NCBI RefSeq assembly: GCF_900109095.1
Contig: NZ_FNYZ01000001.1
Coordinates: 1 to 64,000, forward strand
Reading direction: 5' to 3'
Length of the DNA stretch: 64,000 bases
Source of the DNA: Sphingobium sp. AP50
GTDB lineage: Bacteria > Pseudomonadota > Alphaproteobacteria > Sphingomonadales > Sphingomonadaceae
Shown: one piece after another, positions 34,815-43,338 of the stretch
Layout: every line of letters begins with the position of its first letter
Position numbering within the stretch: the first letter of the stretch is position 1
Translations under genes and position numbers: made by a program
The notes under the pieces: model-generated
What the model saw: only the letters and a program-made list of their open reading frames with translations
What the model was told of the DNA's origin: nothing
The model's database searches: none

Positions 34815-34964
34815 CGACCGTGATCATAATCCTGTTCGGCGCCGGAGGTCCATATCACTATGACCATTCCCTGTGCTCAACTGCCATAAGCAACCGGACT
34901 AGGGCTGGCATTTGGCTGGGCTGCATTGTAGTTCGCTTTGGAATGAGGTGCGGGCAATGAGACT

Positions 34965-35879
34965 GTGAAGGGTGTCTTCGAGATCAGCGGGGCGTCGCGC
35001 TATGACGATCTCATTGCTGAGCGTTATCACTTCCCACGCATTTACCTGCGGGCCGCGCAAGCCTGTATCGGCGACTGGATCATTTACCGCGAGACGGGAT
35101 CAGGTGGTGGTCGCAAAGCCTATGTCGCAGCAGGTCATGTCGACCGAATTGACGCCGACCCGGCCGCACCTGGCCTCTATTATGCGCGGATCAGCCAGTT
35201 CGTCGAATTTGACCGCCCGGTTGCCTATCGCGACGCGACAGGTCGGTTCGCTGAACAGATGCTGCGGGATCTCTCGAATCCAGCTGAGGCAGGGCGTGCA
35301 CTGCGCGGGCGGTCGGTGAGAGCATTGAGCGGCAGCGATTTCACTGCGATCGTCAGTGATGGGCTGACCGACACGCTTTCGGAGCGGCTTGCTATTCGCC
35401 TGGAATTGGACGCCGCGCATCTTGATCCGATGACGCAGGCCTTGCTGCACGAGCCCCCATCTGAGCGCCGGATCGAACAGATTCTTATCAATAAGAAGAT
35501 CCGGAGCGCAGCCTTTCGGGGGCATGTGCTCGACGCGTATGACAATCGCTGTGCGGTGACAGGGCTCAGAATGATCAATGGCGGCGGCAAGGCAGAAGCG
35601 CAGGCAGCGCATATCTGGTCGGTCGCCGACGGGGGACCTGATGAGGTGCAGAATGGGATAGCCTTGTCGGCAACGGCTCATTGGCTGTTCGACCGGCATC
35701 TCATCAGCCTGGATGAGCAGTTTGGTCTACTCGTGTCGCATAATAAGGTGCCGTCCGAGCTCAGCCGCCTCTTCCCGCCTTCCGGCATGCCTATTCACTT
35801 GCCTACCAATCCTAAATTCCGGCCTCGGCCTGAATATGTCGCGCGGCACCGGGCCCGCTTCATGGGTGACCTGCACTGA
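34965..35879 (+). CDS. HNH endonuclease (restriction-type)
   Basis: A 304-residue nuclease. The C-terminal part carries a typical restriction HNH: FRGHVLDAYDNRCAVTGLRM, AQAAHIWSVADGGPDEVQNG and ALSATAHWLFDRHLISLDE (residues 184-254). The N-terminal part (VFEISGASRYDDLIAERYHF, GDWIIYRETGSGGGRKAYVA) may bind DNA or a modified base. The GTG start at 34965 is weakly supported. It is followed directly by a methyltransferase-HNH fusion whose likely start overlaps this stop, so the two look like a coupled restriction-type pair. Confidence 0.88.
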   Translation: MKGVFEISGASRYDDLIAERYHFPRIYLRAAQACIGDWIIYRETGSGGGRKAYVAAGHVDRIDADPAAPGLYYARISQFVEFDRPVAYRDATGRFAEQMLRDLSNPAEAGRALRGRSVRALSGSDFTAIVSDGLTDTLSERLAIRLELDAAHLDPMTQALLHEPPSERRIEQILINKKIRSAAFRGHVLDAYDNRCAVTGLRMINGGGKAEAQAAHIWSVADGGPDEVQNGIALSATAHWLFDRHLISLDEQFGLLVSHNKVPSELSRLFPPSGMPIHLPTNPKFRPRPEYVARHRARFMGDLH

Positions 35880-37597
35880 CCTCTTACGCCCGCACGATCG
35901 CAGCTTATGATGCGGCAGCGGCAGATCTGGCTGCGCGATATGAGGCGTTGCCAGGCGGCGCTGCCTTTGTGCAGGCCCATGGCCTGTTGCCCAAAAAGGG
36001 ATTGGCGCTCGATGTAGGGGCCGGATCTGGGCGGGATGCTGCCTGGCTTCACGCGCAGGGATATGATGTCGTCGCTGTAGAGCCTGCTGACGGATTTCGC
36101 CTGGAGGGCCGCGCGCGTCATAGCCCAGACATTCGTTGGCTCGACGACCAGCTGCCCAGTCTGGACCAGGTGCATCGGCTCGGCTTGGCGTTCGATCTGA
36201 TCGTGCTGTCAGCCGTTTGGCAGCATGTCGTGCCAACAGACCGGGCGCGCGCCTTTCGAAAATTGGTCACCCTGCTCCGTGCGGGTGGCGTTATGGTCCT
36301 CACTTTACGGTCCGGGCCGGCGCCTGAAGACCGGCCGATGTTCTCTACCTCGAGTGGCGAGATCGAAGGCCTGGCACGAACCTATGGCATGGAGATCCTC
36401 AAGGTCCATGCGTCTCACGATCTACAAGGACGCGAAGGCGTCAGCTGGACCACTGTCTGTCTGCGTCTGCCTGATGATGGCACCAGTGCGCTGCCTCTGA
36501 TCCGCGGCATTGTGCTGGGCGACGAAAAGTCATCCACCTACAAGCTCGGCCTATTGCGGGCAGTGGCTCGGATCGCAGAGCAGACGCCAGCGGCCGCCAC
36601 GCCTTCGCGGGAACTGGATGATGCTGTCGACCTTCCTCTTGGCCTCGTGGCACTGACTTGGGTTCGCCTCTATTTGCCTCTGATCCGCCTGGGCATGCCC
36701 CAGGCTCCGCGCAACAGCGGTCCTGACGGGTTGAGCTTTGCCAAAGCGGGGTTCCGGGCGCTTCTCGCGGATGGCACGGAGGCTTACGATCTGCGTGTGG
36801 GCTCGGTCTTTGAAACAGAGCGCGGCGCTGCGATCGCGGCAGCGATTACCGAGGCAGCGCGCACGATCGCTGCAATGCCCGCCCATTTTACGCGCTTTCC
36901 CAATTCAGAGCAGCCCGTTTTCGCTGTGCAGCGTGGGCGATACGGGCGCCAACAGGGTCTGGAACTTGGTGTGGATCAGCTGCGATCATGGGGAACCCTC
37001 ACCGTCCCTGGCAATATGTGGCGTGCGCTTTCTCGCTTTGGCCCATGGATCGAGCCGATGCTCGTGACGGAATGGGCAAGGCTCATTCGCCGATATGCTG
37101 ATCATATCGGGTTCGCGGTCCCAGCCGGCAGTGCCGAGGCTGCACTCGAATGGCGCGAACCCGTGCGCAGCACGGCAACCGCTCGGTTTGCGGCGCAGAA
37201 GCTCGTGGCTGGAGGGCCTGGGCTATCCTGTGTCTGGACCGCCCGGAGACTGAGCGAGGCCAAATTGGATGTGGATCACTGCCTGCCTTGGTCGGCATGG
37301 CCATGTGGCGATCTTTGGAATCTTGCGCCCTGCGATTCTCGGATAAACCGCCACGAAAAGCGGGATCGGTTGCCCTCTGCTGCCATGTTCGCCGAGAGCC
37401 GCGAGCGGATTATCACATGGTGGCATGATGCCTACCTCGACGATGCGGCCCTGCGCCACCGATTCCTGCGCGAAGCAGCAGCCGCACTGCCTGTCCTCCA
37501 AGGGGAGGATCTGGGCGACATTTTCACTGCCTTTGATTGGCGGCGCCTGAGGCTCTTGCAGGACCAGCGCGTGCCGGAATGGCATTGGTCCGCCTGA
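35876..37597 (+). CDS. Methyltransferase-HNH nuclease fusion protein
   Basis: About 573 residues. The N-terminal part is a class I SAM methyltransferase: TIAAYDAAAADLAARYEALP, GLALDVGAGSGRDAAWLHAQ (motif I, residues 42-61) and FDLIVLSAVWQHVVPTDRAR. A middle of about 250 residues (GDEKSSTYKLGLLRAVARIA) is unassigned. The C-terminus is an HNH nuclease: LDVDHCLPWSAWPCGDLWNL, APCDSRINRHEKRDRL (residues 463-499). The good methyltransferase N-terminus reads back to 35876, where the only start-like codon is CTG overlapping the preceding TGA (CTGA). The first standard start is TTG 35948, which would cut into the fold. One chain that both methylates and cuts is unusual. Confidence 0.82.
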   Translation: MTSYARTIAAYDAAAADLAARYEALPGGAAFVQAHGLLPKKGLALDVGAGSGRDAAWLHAQGYDVVAVEPADGFRLEGRARHSPDIRWLDDQLPSLDQVHRLGLAFDLIVLSAVWQHVVPTDRARAFRKLVTLLRAGGVMVLTLRSGPAPEDRPMFSTSSGEIEGLARTYGMEILKVHASHDLQGREGVSWTTVCLRLPDDGTSALPLIRGIVLGDEKSSTYKLGLLRAVARIAEQTPAAATPSRELDDAVDLPLGLVALTWVRLYLPLIRLGMPQAPRNSGPDGLSFAKAGFRALLADGTEAYDLRVGSVFETERGAAIAAAITEAARTIAAMPAHFTRFPNSEQPVFAVQRGRYGRQQGLELGVDQLRSWGTLTVPGNMWRALSRFGPWIEPMLVTEWARLIRRYADHIGFAVPAGSAEAALEWREPVRSTATARFAAQKLVAGGPGLSCVWTARRLSEAKLDVDHCLPWSAWPCGDLWNLAPCDSRINRHEKRDRLPSAAMFAESRERIITWWHDAYLDDAALRHRFLREAAAALPVLQGEDLGDIFTAFDWRRLRLLQDQRVPEWHWSA

Positions 37598-37659
37598 TTG
37601 CTGCCTCAAGGCCTTTGGCGAATTGACCAGATGAGACCCGACAAGTACATCCTCATGCT

Positions 37660-39624
37660 TCAGGAGATGGTCGCCCCCGCTCGACCGCGCCCGAATTGCC
37701 AACTGATCCCATCCGTGCGCATGATGCCCGAAGCGGCCTTGCCGATGTTGCGTTCAAGCACGTCGCGCCACGGCACCAACGTGAAGTCCCGCGATCGCTC
37801 GACAACAGCGAAACTTCCACTTTCCAGATCGACCCGACGGGCGATCTTTCCCTCGATCCGTTCGCCGAGCCGCGCCGGTTCGAACCGTTTCCCGATATCG
37901 TCGCCGAGCCGCTCGCCGGCGTGCTGCAATTCACGCTGGCGCAGCGTGTCCAGCGCACCGTCCCGATATCGGAACCCGGGCCGCTCGTCGTCCGCCAATT
38001 GCTGCTCGATCAGCCACTGCCGCCGCGCCGCGAGCGCGGTCCGTACCTCCCGCCCATATCCCACATCGCGCACAGCAACATGACTGCCCTCGGCAAGCTT
38101 CCGATCGAGCCAGGTCGGCGCATCCTTCCCGGCCAGGTCGTCGATCGGAGACCGCGACAGTAATTCCAACGTGACTGGCCGGTCGCGCTGCTGGGCTCTC
38201 GCATAGGCATCGGCGCGGGCAAGATGATCGTCGGGGATCGTCCAGCTTCCGTCCGCCAGGCGCTCGGGTCCAGTGCCCGCGCGCCGCATCGCCTCGAGCC
38301 GCCGGACATGACTGGTTACGAACGCTTCGCTGGCGCCCGGATCGTGCGCCAAGTGCAGGTCGATCGAGTAGCGCCCACCATTGGCGCGGGCGATCGCATC
38401 GACGGTGCGATCAGCCTGGGTTGCCTCGATCCGCGACGGCGCGACCCGTACCGCCGATCCTTCGGGAACCGATGGTGTGGCATCGCCTCGGCCGATATCG
38501 ACATAATGGACCCGGCCATCGACTCCGTCGACCATCAGGTAATGCCGGTCGCGATGCTCATCGGAAAAGCCACGTTGAATCACCCGTCCGATGATCGGTT
38601 CTCGAAGGTCATTTGCCACGACCTGCTCGACGCCGGCACGGTCAAGCCTGCGGGCGGTCAGTTCACGCTGCATGAGGCGGATGATGTCGCCGCGCTCACC
38701 CATTCGGCGAAGCGTGTCCTCCAGCCCCTCGGCGAGCCTGTAGCGTCCGCCACCAACATCGTCGGCCAGGCCCATCGCCTTAAGCTTGCGCAGCCGTCCC
38801 GCCGCGACCGACTGTTGGAAGGGATCGTTGTCCGCCGGTGACACCGTTCGGTCGAAGTCCATGCGGCGGACCAGCCGGCGGTCGATCGCGGTCAGCCGTT
38901 CCTGGTCAACATCATGGCGCAGGCGCGCTTCGATCTCATGATCGGTACGAGGGCCGAGGTCGAGCGTCACAAGCTCGCACGCGCGCTCGCGAAGCCCGTG
39001 CGAAATATACTCCCGCGCGATGACCAGATTGTCGCCCTGATCATCCACCCCGCGCAGCACGATGTGCGTATGCGGACGCTCGGTGTTGAAGTGGTCGACC
39101 GCGACCCAGTCCAGCTTCGTGCCAAGGTCCTGCTCGACCTGGGTCATCAGTCGCCGGACATAGGGCTTGAGATCGGGATATTCCGCGCCGTCTTCGGCGG
39201 AGACGATGAAGCGAAACTGATGGCGATCGCCGGCGGTCCGCTTCAGGAAATCACCGCCATCTGCACGGTCGGTTTCGGGACCGTAGAGTTCGCCCGGCAA
39301 GCCCTCGCGGGTCACCCCGTCGCGCTGGATGTAGCGCATGTGCGCGCGGGCGGCCTGGCCGCCCTTGCCAGCCAAGCGGATCAGGCTCGCCTTCACCACG
39401 GCACGGCGCCCGCGAAAACCCGCGAGCCGGTCGCGGCTCGACAGTAATCGCCCCATGCTGGCGCCGCGCCCGATCCGACTGCCGTCGAACCGTCGCGAGC
39501 GGACTCCGGTCTTCGTGCCCGCGAGGCGTGCAGCAGCGCGGATGCGTCCGCCATATTTGACGACCTTCTTGCCGTCCTTGCCGCGCTGGCTGCCGAGCCT
39601 GGGGGTAAAATCGTCGTCAGACAT
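37660..39624 (-). CDS. Relaxase/mobilisation nuclease with DUF3363 domain
   Basis: A 654-residue relaxase that nicks DNA at an origin of transfer. The relaxase core holds FRFIVSAEDGAEYPDLKPYV and DHFNTERPHTHIVLRG (residues 138-192), where HTH supplies the metal-binding histidines. A basic N-terminus (RRFDGSRIGRGASMGRLLSS) and the long DUF3363 C-terminus follow the usual layout. I chose ATG 39624 because the acidic MSDDDFTPRLG start is conserved in this family; a longer upstream reading is composition-poor. It heads a block of transfer genes on the same strand, but no coupling protein or type IV secretion genes are in the window. Confidence 0.92.
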   Translation of the reverse strand: MSDDDFTPRLGSQRGKDGKKVVKYGGRIRAAARLAGTKTGVRSRRFDGSRIGRGASMGRLLSSRDRLAGFRGRRAVVKASLIRLAGKGGQAARAHMRYIQRDGVTREGLPGELYGPETDRADGGDFLKRTAGDRHQFRFIVSAEDGAEYPDLKPYVRRLMTQVEQDLGTKLDWVAVDHFNTERPHTHIVLRGVDDQGDNLVIAREYISHGLRERACELVTLDLGPRTDHEIEARLRHDVDQERLTAIDRRLVRRMDFDRTVSPADNDPFQQSVAAGRLRKLKAMGLADDVGGGRYRLAEGLEDTLRRMGERGDIIRLMQRELTARRLDRAGVEQVVANDLREPIIGRVIQRGFSDEHRDRHYLMVDGVDGRVHYVDIGRGDATPSVPEGSAVRVAPSRIEATQADRTVDAIARANGGRYSIDLHLAHDPGASEAFVTSHVRRLEAMRRAGTGPERLADGSWTIPDDHLARADAYARAQQRDRPVTLELLSRSPIDDLAGKDAPTWLDRKLAEGSHVAVRDVGYGREVRTALAARRQWLIEQQLADDERPGFRYRDGALDTLRQRELQHAGERLGDDIGKRFEPARLGERIEGKIARRVDLESGSFAVVERSRDFTLVPWRDVLERNIGKAASGIMRTDGISWQFGRGRAGATIS

Positions 39625-39875
39625 CACAAGGTGCCTCAGTCTCGCGATTTCGAGCAGAAAATGTCTGATTTCCGTCACTCTTGCCTTGACTGTCTCGCGG
39701 TCGCGATTGCCTGTCTCCTGAAAAAAGGAAGTGCAGACAAAGACTTGGCAGGGGTCGAGAGACACTGCCTTTATCTTGTTTCCCCTCCCTTCCCTCCCAC
39801 TCACCCCCAAGGCTCAAAAAAAGGGGAGAGACGAGCGCCTTCTGACGCCGCCTCTCCCCGCGAATTGCGCTGCGA

Positions 39876-40247
39876 TCAGTGCGCATGGAGCATCGCGTCC
39901 CTTGCCCTGACCCGTGACGTGAACTGGCGACATCCCACCATCCCGTGGGCCTGGCCATCGCCATCCACGATCATGGTGGCACAGAACCATTTCCCGTCGA
40001 GCCGCCCGCAAATCGCGATCCGGTCGAGTTCGAATTCCTCGCCATCGGTGCGTTCGTAAGCGCCGATCCAGCGCTCCTCGATCCGAGCATCCCAGCAAAA
40101 GTCCGCTTCCTCAGCCTCCAGAAACCGGTGCGCCAAGGCTTCGCCAGCACCCCGACCGAATTCCAGTTCAAGGCCAGAAACCAGCGCTGTCATCGCGCGA
40201 TCAACGGCATTGCCCGACGCCGTTCCGATGCTTTGATACATGCCCAT
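39876..40247 (-). CDS. Conserved hypothetical protein of the mobile core
   Basis: A 123-residue protein with no recognised domain: MYQSIGTASGNAVDRAMTAL, GRGAGEALAHRFLEAEEADF, EFELDRIAICGRLDGKWFCA. It looks like a small soluble alpha/beta protein. The ATG at 40247 has GGAGG five bases upstream, a strong signal; an upstream open frame is not supported. Its position between the relaxase and the lytic transglycosylase genes is common in sphingomonad transfer regions. Confidence 0.75.
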   Translation of the reverse strand: MGMYQSIGTASGNAVDRAMTALVSGLELEFGRGAGEALAHRFLEAEEADFCWDARIEERWIGAYERTDGEEFELDRIAICGRLDGKWFCATMIVDGDGQAHGMVGCRQFTSRVRARDAMLHAH

Positions 40248-40479
40248 TGAAACCTCCAAGCTTCGCGTTCCCATCATCGAGAACGGCGTTCGAAGGACGG
40301 ATGGCGGAGCGGCTGTCAGGGCCGCGGAGCGAAGCGCAGCGCCGCGAAGCGGACGTGGGGGGAACCGATTTGCGCAGCAAATTGGGGGGCACCTGCGGGC
40401 CTTGATAGCCGCTCCGCCAGCCGTCATCATAGGTCTATCGAGACGAGCTTCCTCCCTCTCGTGGGCACACGACCTCACG

Positions 40480-41115
40480 TCATTGCCCCTGCGACAGGGT
40501 GACAAAAAGTGACCCGTGGGACGTCGCATCAGGGCTATCGGAAGGCGGCGATGCCGGGATCCTTCGTACGGCAAAAAGCCCCTCCACCGGCCGCGCTGCT
40601 GCCGAGGCCCGGCCACTCCCTTTTGCTTCCGGCGCGACACTAGCGAGATAGCCGATGGTCTCGCGCGGCAGCCTCGTGCGACCGGCCAGATAGTCGGCAT
40701 AGCGCGCCGGACCGGCATTATAGGCCGCGAAAAGACCAGGATAGCCGAAGCGATCGTACATCAGGCGCAGGTAGAATGTGCCCGCGAGGATGTTGTCGCG
40801 CGGGTCATCCGGATCGGCGCCAAGGCCAAGCCGCGCGCGCATGTCCGACCAGGTCGCGGGCATGACCTGCATGAGTCCGATCGCGCCCGACGATGACCGG
40901 ATCGGCCGTCCGCCCTGGGAGGTGCGGCCTCGGCTTTCGGCTTGCATGACGCGCTCGATCCAGGCCGCCGGGACGCCGAAACGCAGCGACGCCTCGCGGA
41001 TGTACGGCCGCCATGTCGCAACCGTTGATCCACGTTGTTGGGCCGATGGCTGGCTCGCTGCCGGGACCGGCGCGGCGAACGCCAGAAGGGCCACGGCCCA
41101 TCTCAGCGGCGCCAC
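40480..41115 (-). CDS. Lytic transglycosylase (conjugal transfer type)
   Basis: A 211-residue exported muramidase. GTG 41115 gives a signal peptide (LRWAVALLAFAAPVPAASQP). The SLT domain follows: WIERVMQAESRG with catalytic Glu60, SSGAIGLMQVMPATW, DPRDNILAGTFYLRLMYDRF and ALFAAYNAGPARY-type motif (GLFAAYNAGPARYADYL). It opens local peptidoglycan for a transfer apparatus (VirB1/TrbN-like). It overlaps the TraF-like peptidase gene by 13 bases. Confidence 0.9.
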   Translation of the reverse strand: MAPLRWAVALLAFAAPVPAASQPSAQQRGSTVATWRPYIREASLRFGVPAAWIERVMQAESRGRTSQGGRPIRSSSGAIGLMQVMPATWSDMRARLGLGADPDDPRDNILAGTFYLRLMYDRFGYPGLFAAYNAGPARYADYLAGRTRLPRETIGYLASVAPEAKGSGRASAAARPVEGLFAVRRIPASPPSDSPDATSHGSLFVTLSQGQ

Positions 41116-41684
41116 AGCAACTGTGCCTTCCCGATGAGCTCGTTGCCTTCGGTCACCCCGAAATAGCGGCCGTCGAACGAGTCCGGACTGTCCATCAGCA
41201 GCAACAGTTGCTGCCCCCGCAGCGTGCGACAGCCGTGCCACGTGGGCATGGCTCGCCCTGCGCCATCGGCCACCCGTCGCCTCGCCGCCGGCCGGCCATT
41301 TACGAAGACCTGGTCGCCAAGCGCACAGATTTCATCGCCCGCCTCGGCTACGACGCGCTTAACGAGCGGGACATTGCCAGGGAGATAACGCCGGGCGGCG
41401 GCGAGCGTCCGGACAGGTTCGGGCAAGCGTGCCACCACCATGTCGCCGGGAGCCACGGTCGCATGCGGATTGATCCAGTAGAGCCCGACCGGAGCACTGG
41501 CGCTGGCGTTCCAGACGAGGCGCGGCGTTGGCGGAAGCATGGCCGAGCCAAGGACCATGCCGAGCCCCAGTCCGACGGCGAAGAAGCGCCGGCTGCGGCG
41601 ACGCTGCACCTCCTTGCGCAGGCGAAGCGCCTCACCCCAGGCGAGAAGCGGCGCATCGCGCCCACTGTCGCGACGGCCGCTCAC
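41103..41684 (-). CDS. traF: S26-family signal peptidase, TraF-like
   Basis: A 193-residue membrane peptidase. One N-terminal transmembrane helix (RRFFAVGLGLGMVLGSAML), then SASAPVGLYWINP with the catalytic Ser63 and GNVPLVKRVVAEAGDEICAL with the catalytic Lys109. TraF peptidases mature the conjugative pilin (cyclic pilin in RP4-like systems). The gene overlaps the lytic transglycosylase gene downstream and an HTH gene upstream (ATGA), so all three are one transcript. Confidence 0.9.
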   Translation of the reverse strand: MSGRRDSGRDAPLLAWGEALRLRKEVQRRRSRRFFAVGLGLGMVLGSAMLPPTPRLVWNASASAPVGLYWINPHATVAPGDMVVARLPEPVRTLAAARRYLPGNVPLVKRVVAEAGDEICALGDQVFVNGRPAARRRVADGAGRAMPTWHGCRTLRGQQLLLLMDSPDSFDGRYFGVTEGNELIGKAQLLWRR

Positions 41685-41911
41685 TTCGACAGCCCACGCG
41701 CACTATGCTCGCGCGACCAGGCATCGAGATCATCGATATGATATTGGACGAAGCGGCTGTGGCGGCGGAAGATTGGTCCCGTGCCGCCGCGCCGCATGCG
41801 CCGCAGCAGCAGACCGGAAATCTTCAGGTAGGCTGCCGCCTGCTCGGTGTTGAGGAAGGGCGAGCCGCGCTTGGCGCGGGTCGCCCGGGCGATCTGGTCG
41901 TCGTCGTCCAT
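41681..41911 (-). CDS. Excisionase-type helix-turn-helix protein of the transfer region
   Basis: A 76-residue protein: SPFLNTEQAAAYLKISGLLL followed by RRMRRGGTGPIFRRHSRFVQ and YHIDDLDAW, the HTH_17 winged-helix pattern. Such genes regularly stand before traF in proteobacterial transfer regions and may regulate it. ATG 41911 is preferred over an upstream reading because the family begins close to the HTH. The stop overlaps the traF-like start (ATGA). Confidence 0.85.
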   Translation of the reverse strand: MDDDDQIARATRAKRGSPFLNTEQAAAYLKISGLLLRRMRRGGTGPIFRRHSRFVQYHIDDLDAWSREHSARGLSK

Positions 41912-42069
41912 GATGAGCCATCCTTCGAATAGAGCGACCCGCGACAATGCGGTCGCGACATCGAGGATGGCTGGCGGGATACCGGGCCGGGAGTGTCGGA
42001 ACCGCTAGGCGCGTTTTCGACACAGCAGGGCCAGGCCCCGCGCCGGTTTCGACGCGGGGCTCGTGCTCC

Positions 42070-42369
42070 TCAGCGGGACCAGATGAGCTTGTGCTCGCCA
42101 TTGTCGCCCTGGGTCAGCGTTGCGTAGATCGGTGCGGGGAGCGAGGGATCGTCCAGCTTGAGGCTGAGATATTCGGCGCCGGTCTCCCGAGCCGCCTTGG
42201 TCCAGCCCGCGCCGAACTCCACGCCGCCGGCGCTGACGCGATGGTCCGGGGCCTTGTCGTGCTCACGTTCGACGGGCCGGATGGTGGCCTTGACGCGAAG
42301 CGTGAGGGTGCGGATTTCCCCGTTGTAGACGCCGTCCTCGTTGCGGGTGAAGCTGCCGATCTGTGCCAT
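42070..42369 (-). CDS. DUF736 family protein
   Basis: A 99-residue protein: MAQIGSFTRNEDGVYNGEIR, TLTLRVKATIRPVE, GAEYLSLKLDDPSLPAPIYA. This is the DUF736 family, small beta-rich proteins found on plasmids and integrative elements of alphaproteobacteria; function unknown. The ATG at 42369 has AGAAGGAGA upstream, an excellent ribosome binding site. Belongs to the same mobile core as the relaxase and ArdC genes. Confidence 0.95.
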   Translation of the reverse strand: MAQIGSFTRNEDGVYNGEIRTLTLRVKATIRPVEREHDKAPDHRVSAGGVEFGAGWTKAARETGAEYLSLKLDDPSLPAPIYATLTQGDNGEHKLIWSR

Positions 42370-42723
42370 AATATGTCTCCTTCTCGATTGCCCGAATGCC
42401 GCCCGATGCGGCCTCGATGGCGGTCGATCGGGCGGTGTCGCGCCGCCGTGCACCGGGACGGCCGCAGCGCCAGCGAAGGACGGCGGAAGCGCCTGTTTCT
42501 TGATCCGCGAGGAGCCCGTCAGGGCGGGGAAGAAAGAGGCGCGAAGCCGTTGCATGGACTAGGCGCGCACGCCGCCAGACCAGCCTTCGAAAGAGGCCAA
42601 GGTCGGCATGAGCGATCCAAAGGTGGAGACGTTTGTTCCCACGATATGGCTACGATACCGTGGAAAAAAACCGGCTACGGGGAAGCCGCAACGCTAGGGT
42701 GTGCGCACAACGCCCCCCGCGTC
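42370..42723. other. Non-coding spacer upstream of the DUF736 gene
   Basis: GC-rich sequence without a credible gene. CACGATATGGCTACGATACC (42638-42657), with GTG following, forms a loose inverted repeat. Probably contains the promoter of the DUF736 gene. Confidence 0.35.
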
Positions 42724-43152
42724 CTAGCGCTCGAGAAGCTCCCGGCGCAACGCGAGGACCGTGGCGCAGGCGGGGCTGCCGTCCTTGCCGGCACCGCTGA
42801 CCGTAGTGACGATAATTCCTCCTCTGGCCGCACGCTCCAACAGCACAGGGTCGATATCATGGATATCGACCTTCATCCGGCGGGACCAGGGTGAGCCGGG
42901 ATCACCGGCCGCTTGACCGACGCGAACATAGACGAACTGGCGGATGGGGCCCTCGGAGCGGACGTGGTCGCCGTAGAATTTCGGGCCGGGTCCGATACGA
43001 ACGGCGAAATCGAAAGCAAGTGGTTCGCCGTCGCGGGAGCGCTGCGGATCGAGTGGCTTGCCGTCCTTGGATTGCAGGCTGTGGAGCACACCAGGAACGG
43101 GCCGATCGATGACGATCCGCATCCTGATGTCGGTCGTGTCTGCGCGCTTCAT
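42724..43152 (-). CDS. DUF5990-type protein
   Basis: A 142-residue protein: MRIVIDRPVPGVLHSLQSKD, DFAVRIGPGPKFYGDHVRSE, GPIRQFVYVRVGQAAGDPGS, WSRRMKVDIHDI. This resembles DUF5990 proteins, a small beta-barrel-like family of unknown role. The ATG start at 43152 has GGAGCGG directly upstream. Lies between DUF736 and the broken parB gene, as in related elements. Confidence 0.75.
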   Translation of the reverse strand: MKRADTTDIRMRIVIDRPVPGVLHSLQSKDGKPLDPQRSRDGEPLAFDFAVRIGPGPKFYGDHVRSEGPIRQFVYVRVGQAAGDPGSPWSRRMKVDIHDIDPVLLERAARGGIIVTTVSGAGKDGSPACATVLALRRELLER

Positions 43153-43338
43153 CACCGCTCCTGCATTTCCCGCCCGGGTTCCATGAGCAGTCTGGCGATC
43201 ATAATGGGCCGTGCTTGTCTGTTCCAGCACCCATCCAGGCACGACAAAGCCGCGCGGCCGAGCCCATAGGGCGAGGCCGCGCGGCGCGATTTTCCCAGCA
43301 GGCCGAAGGCGGGCGGGATCGCTCCCGCCCACGCTAAT

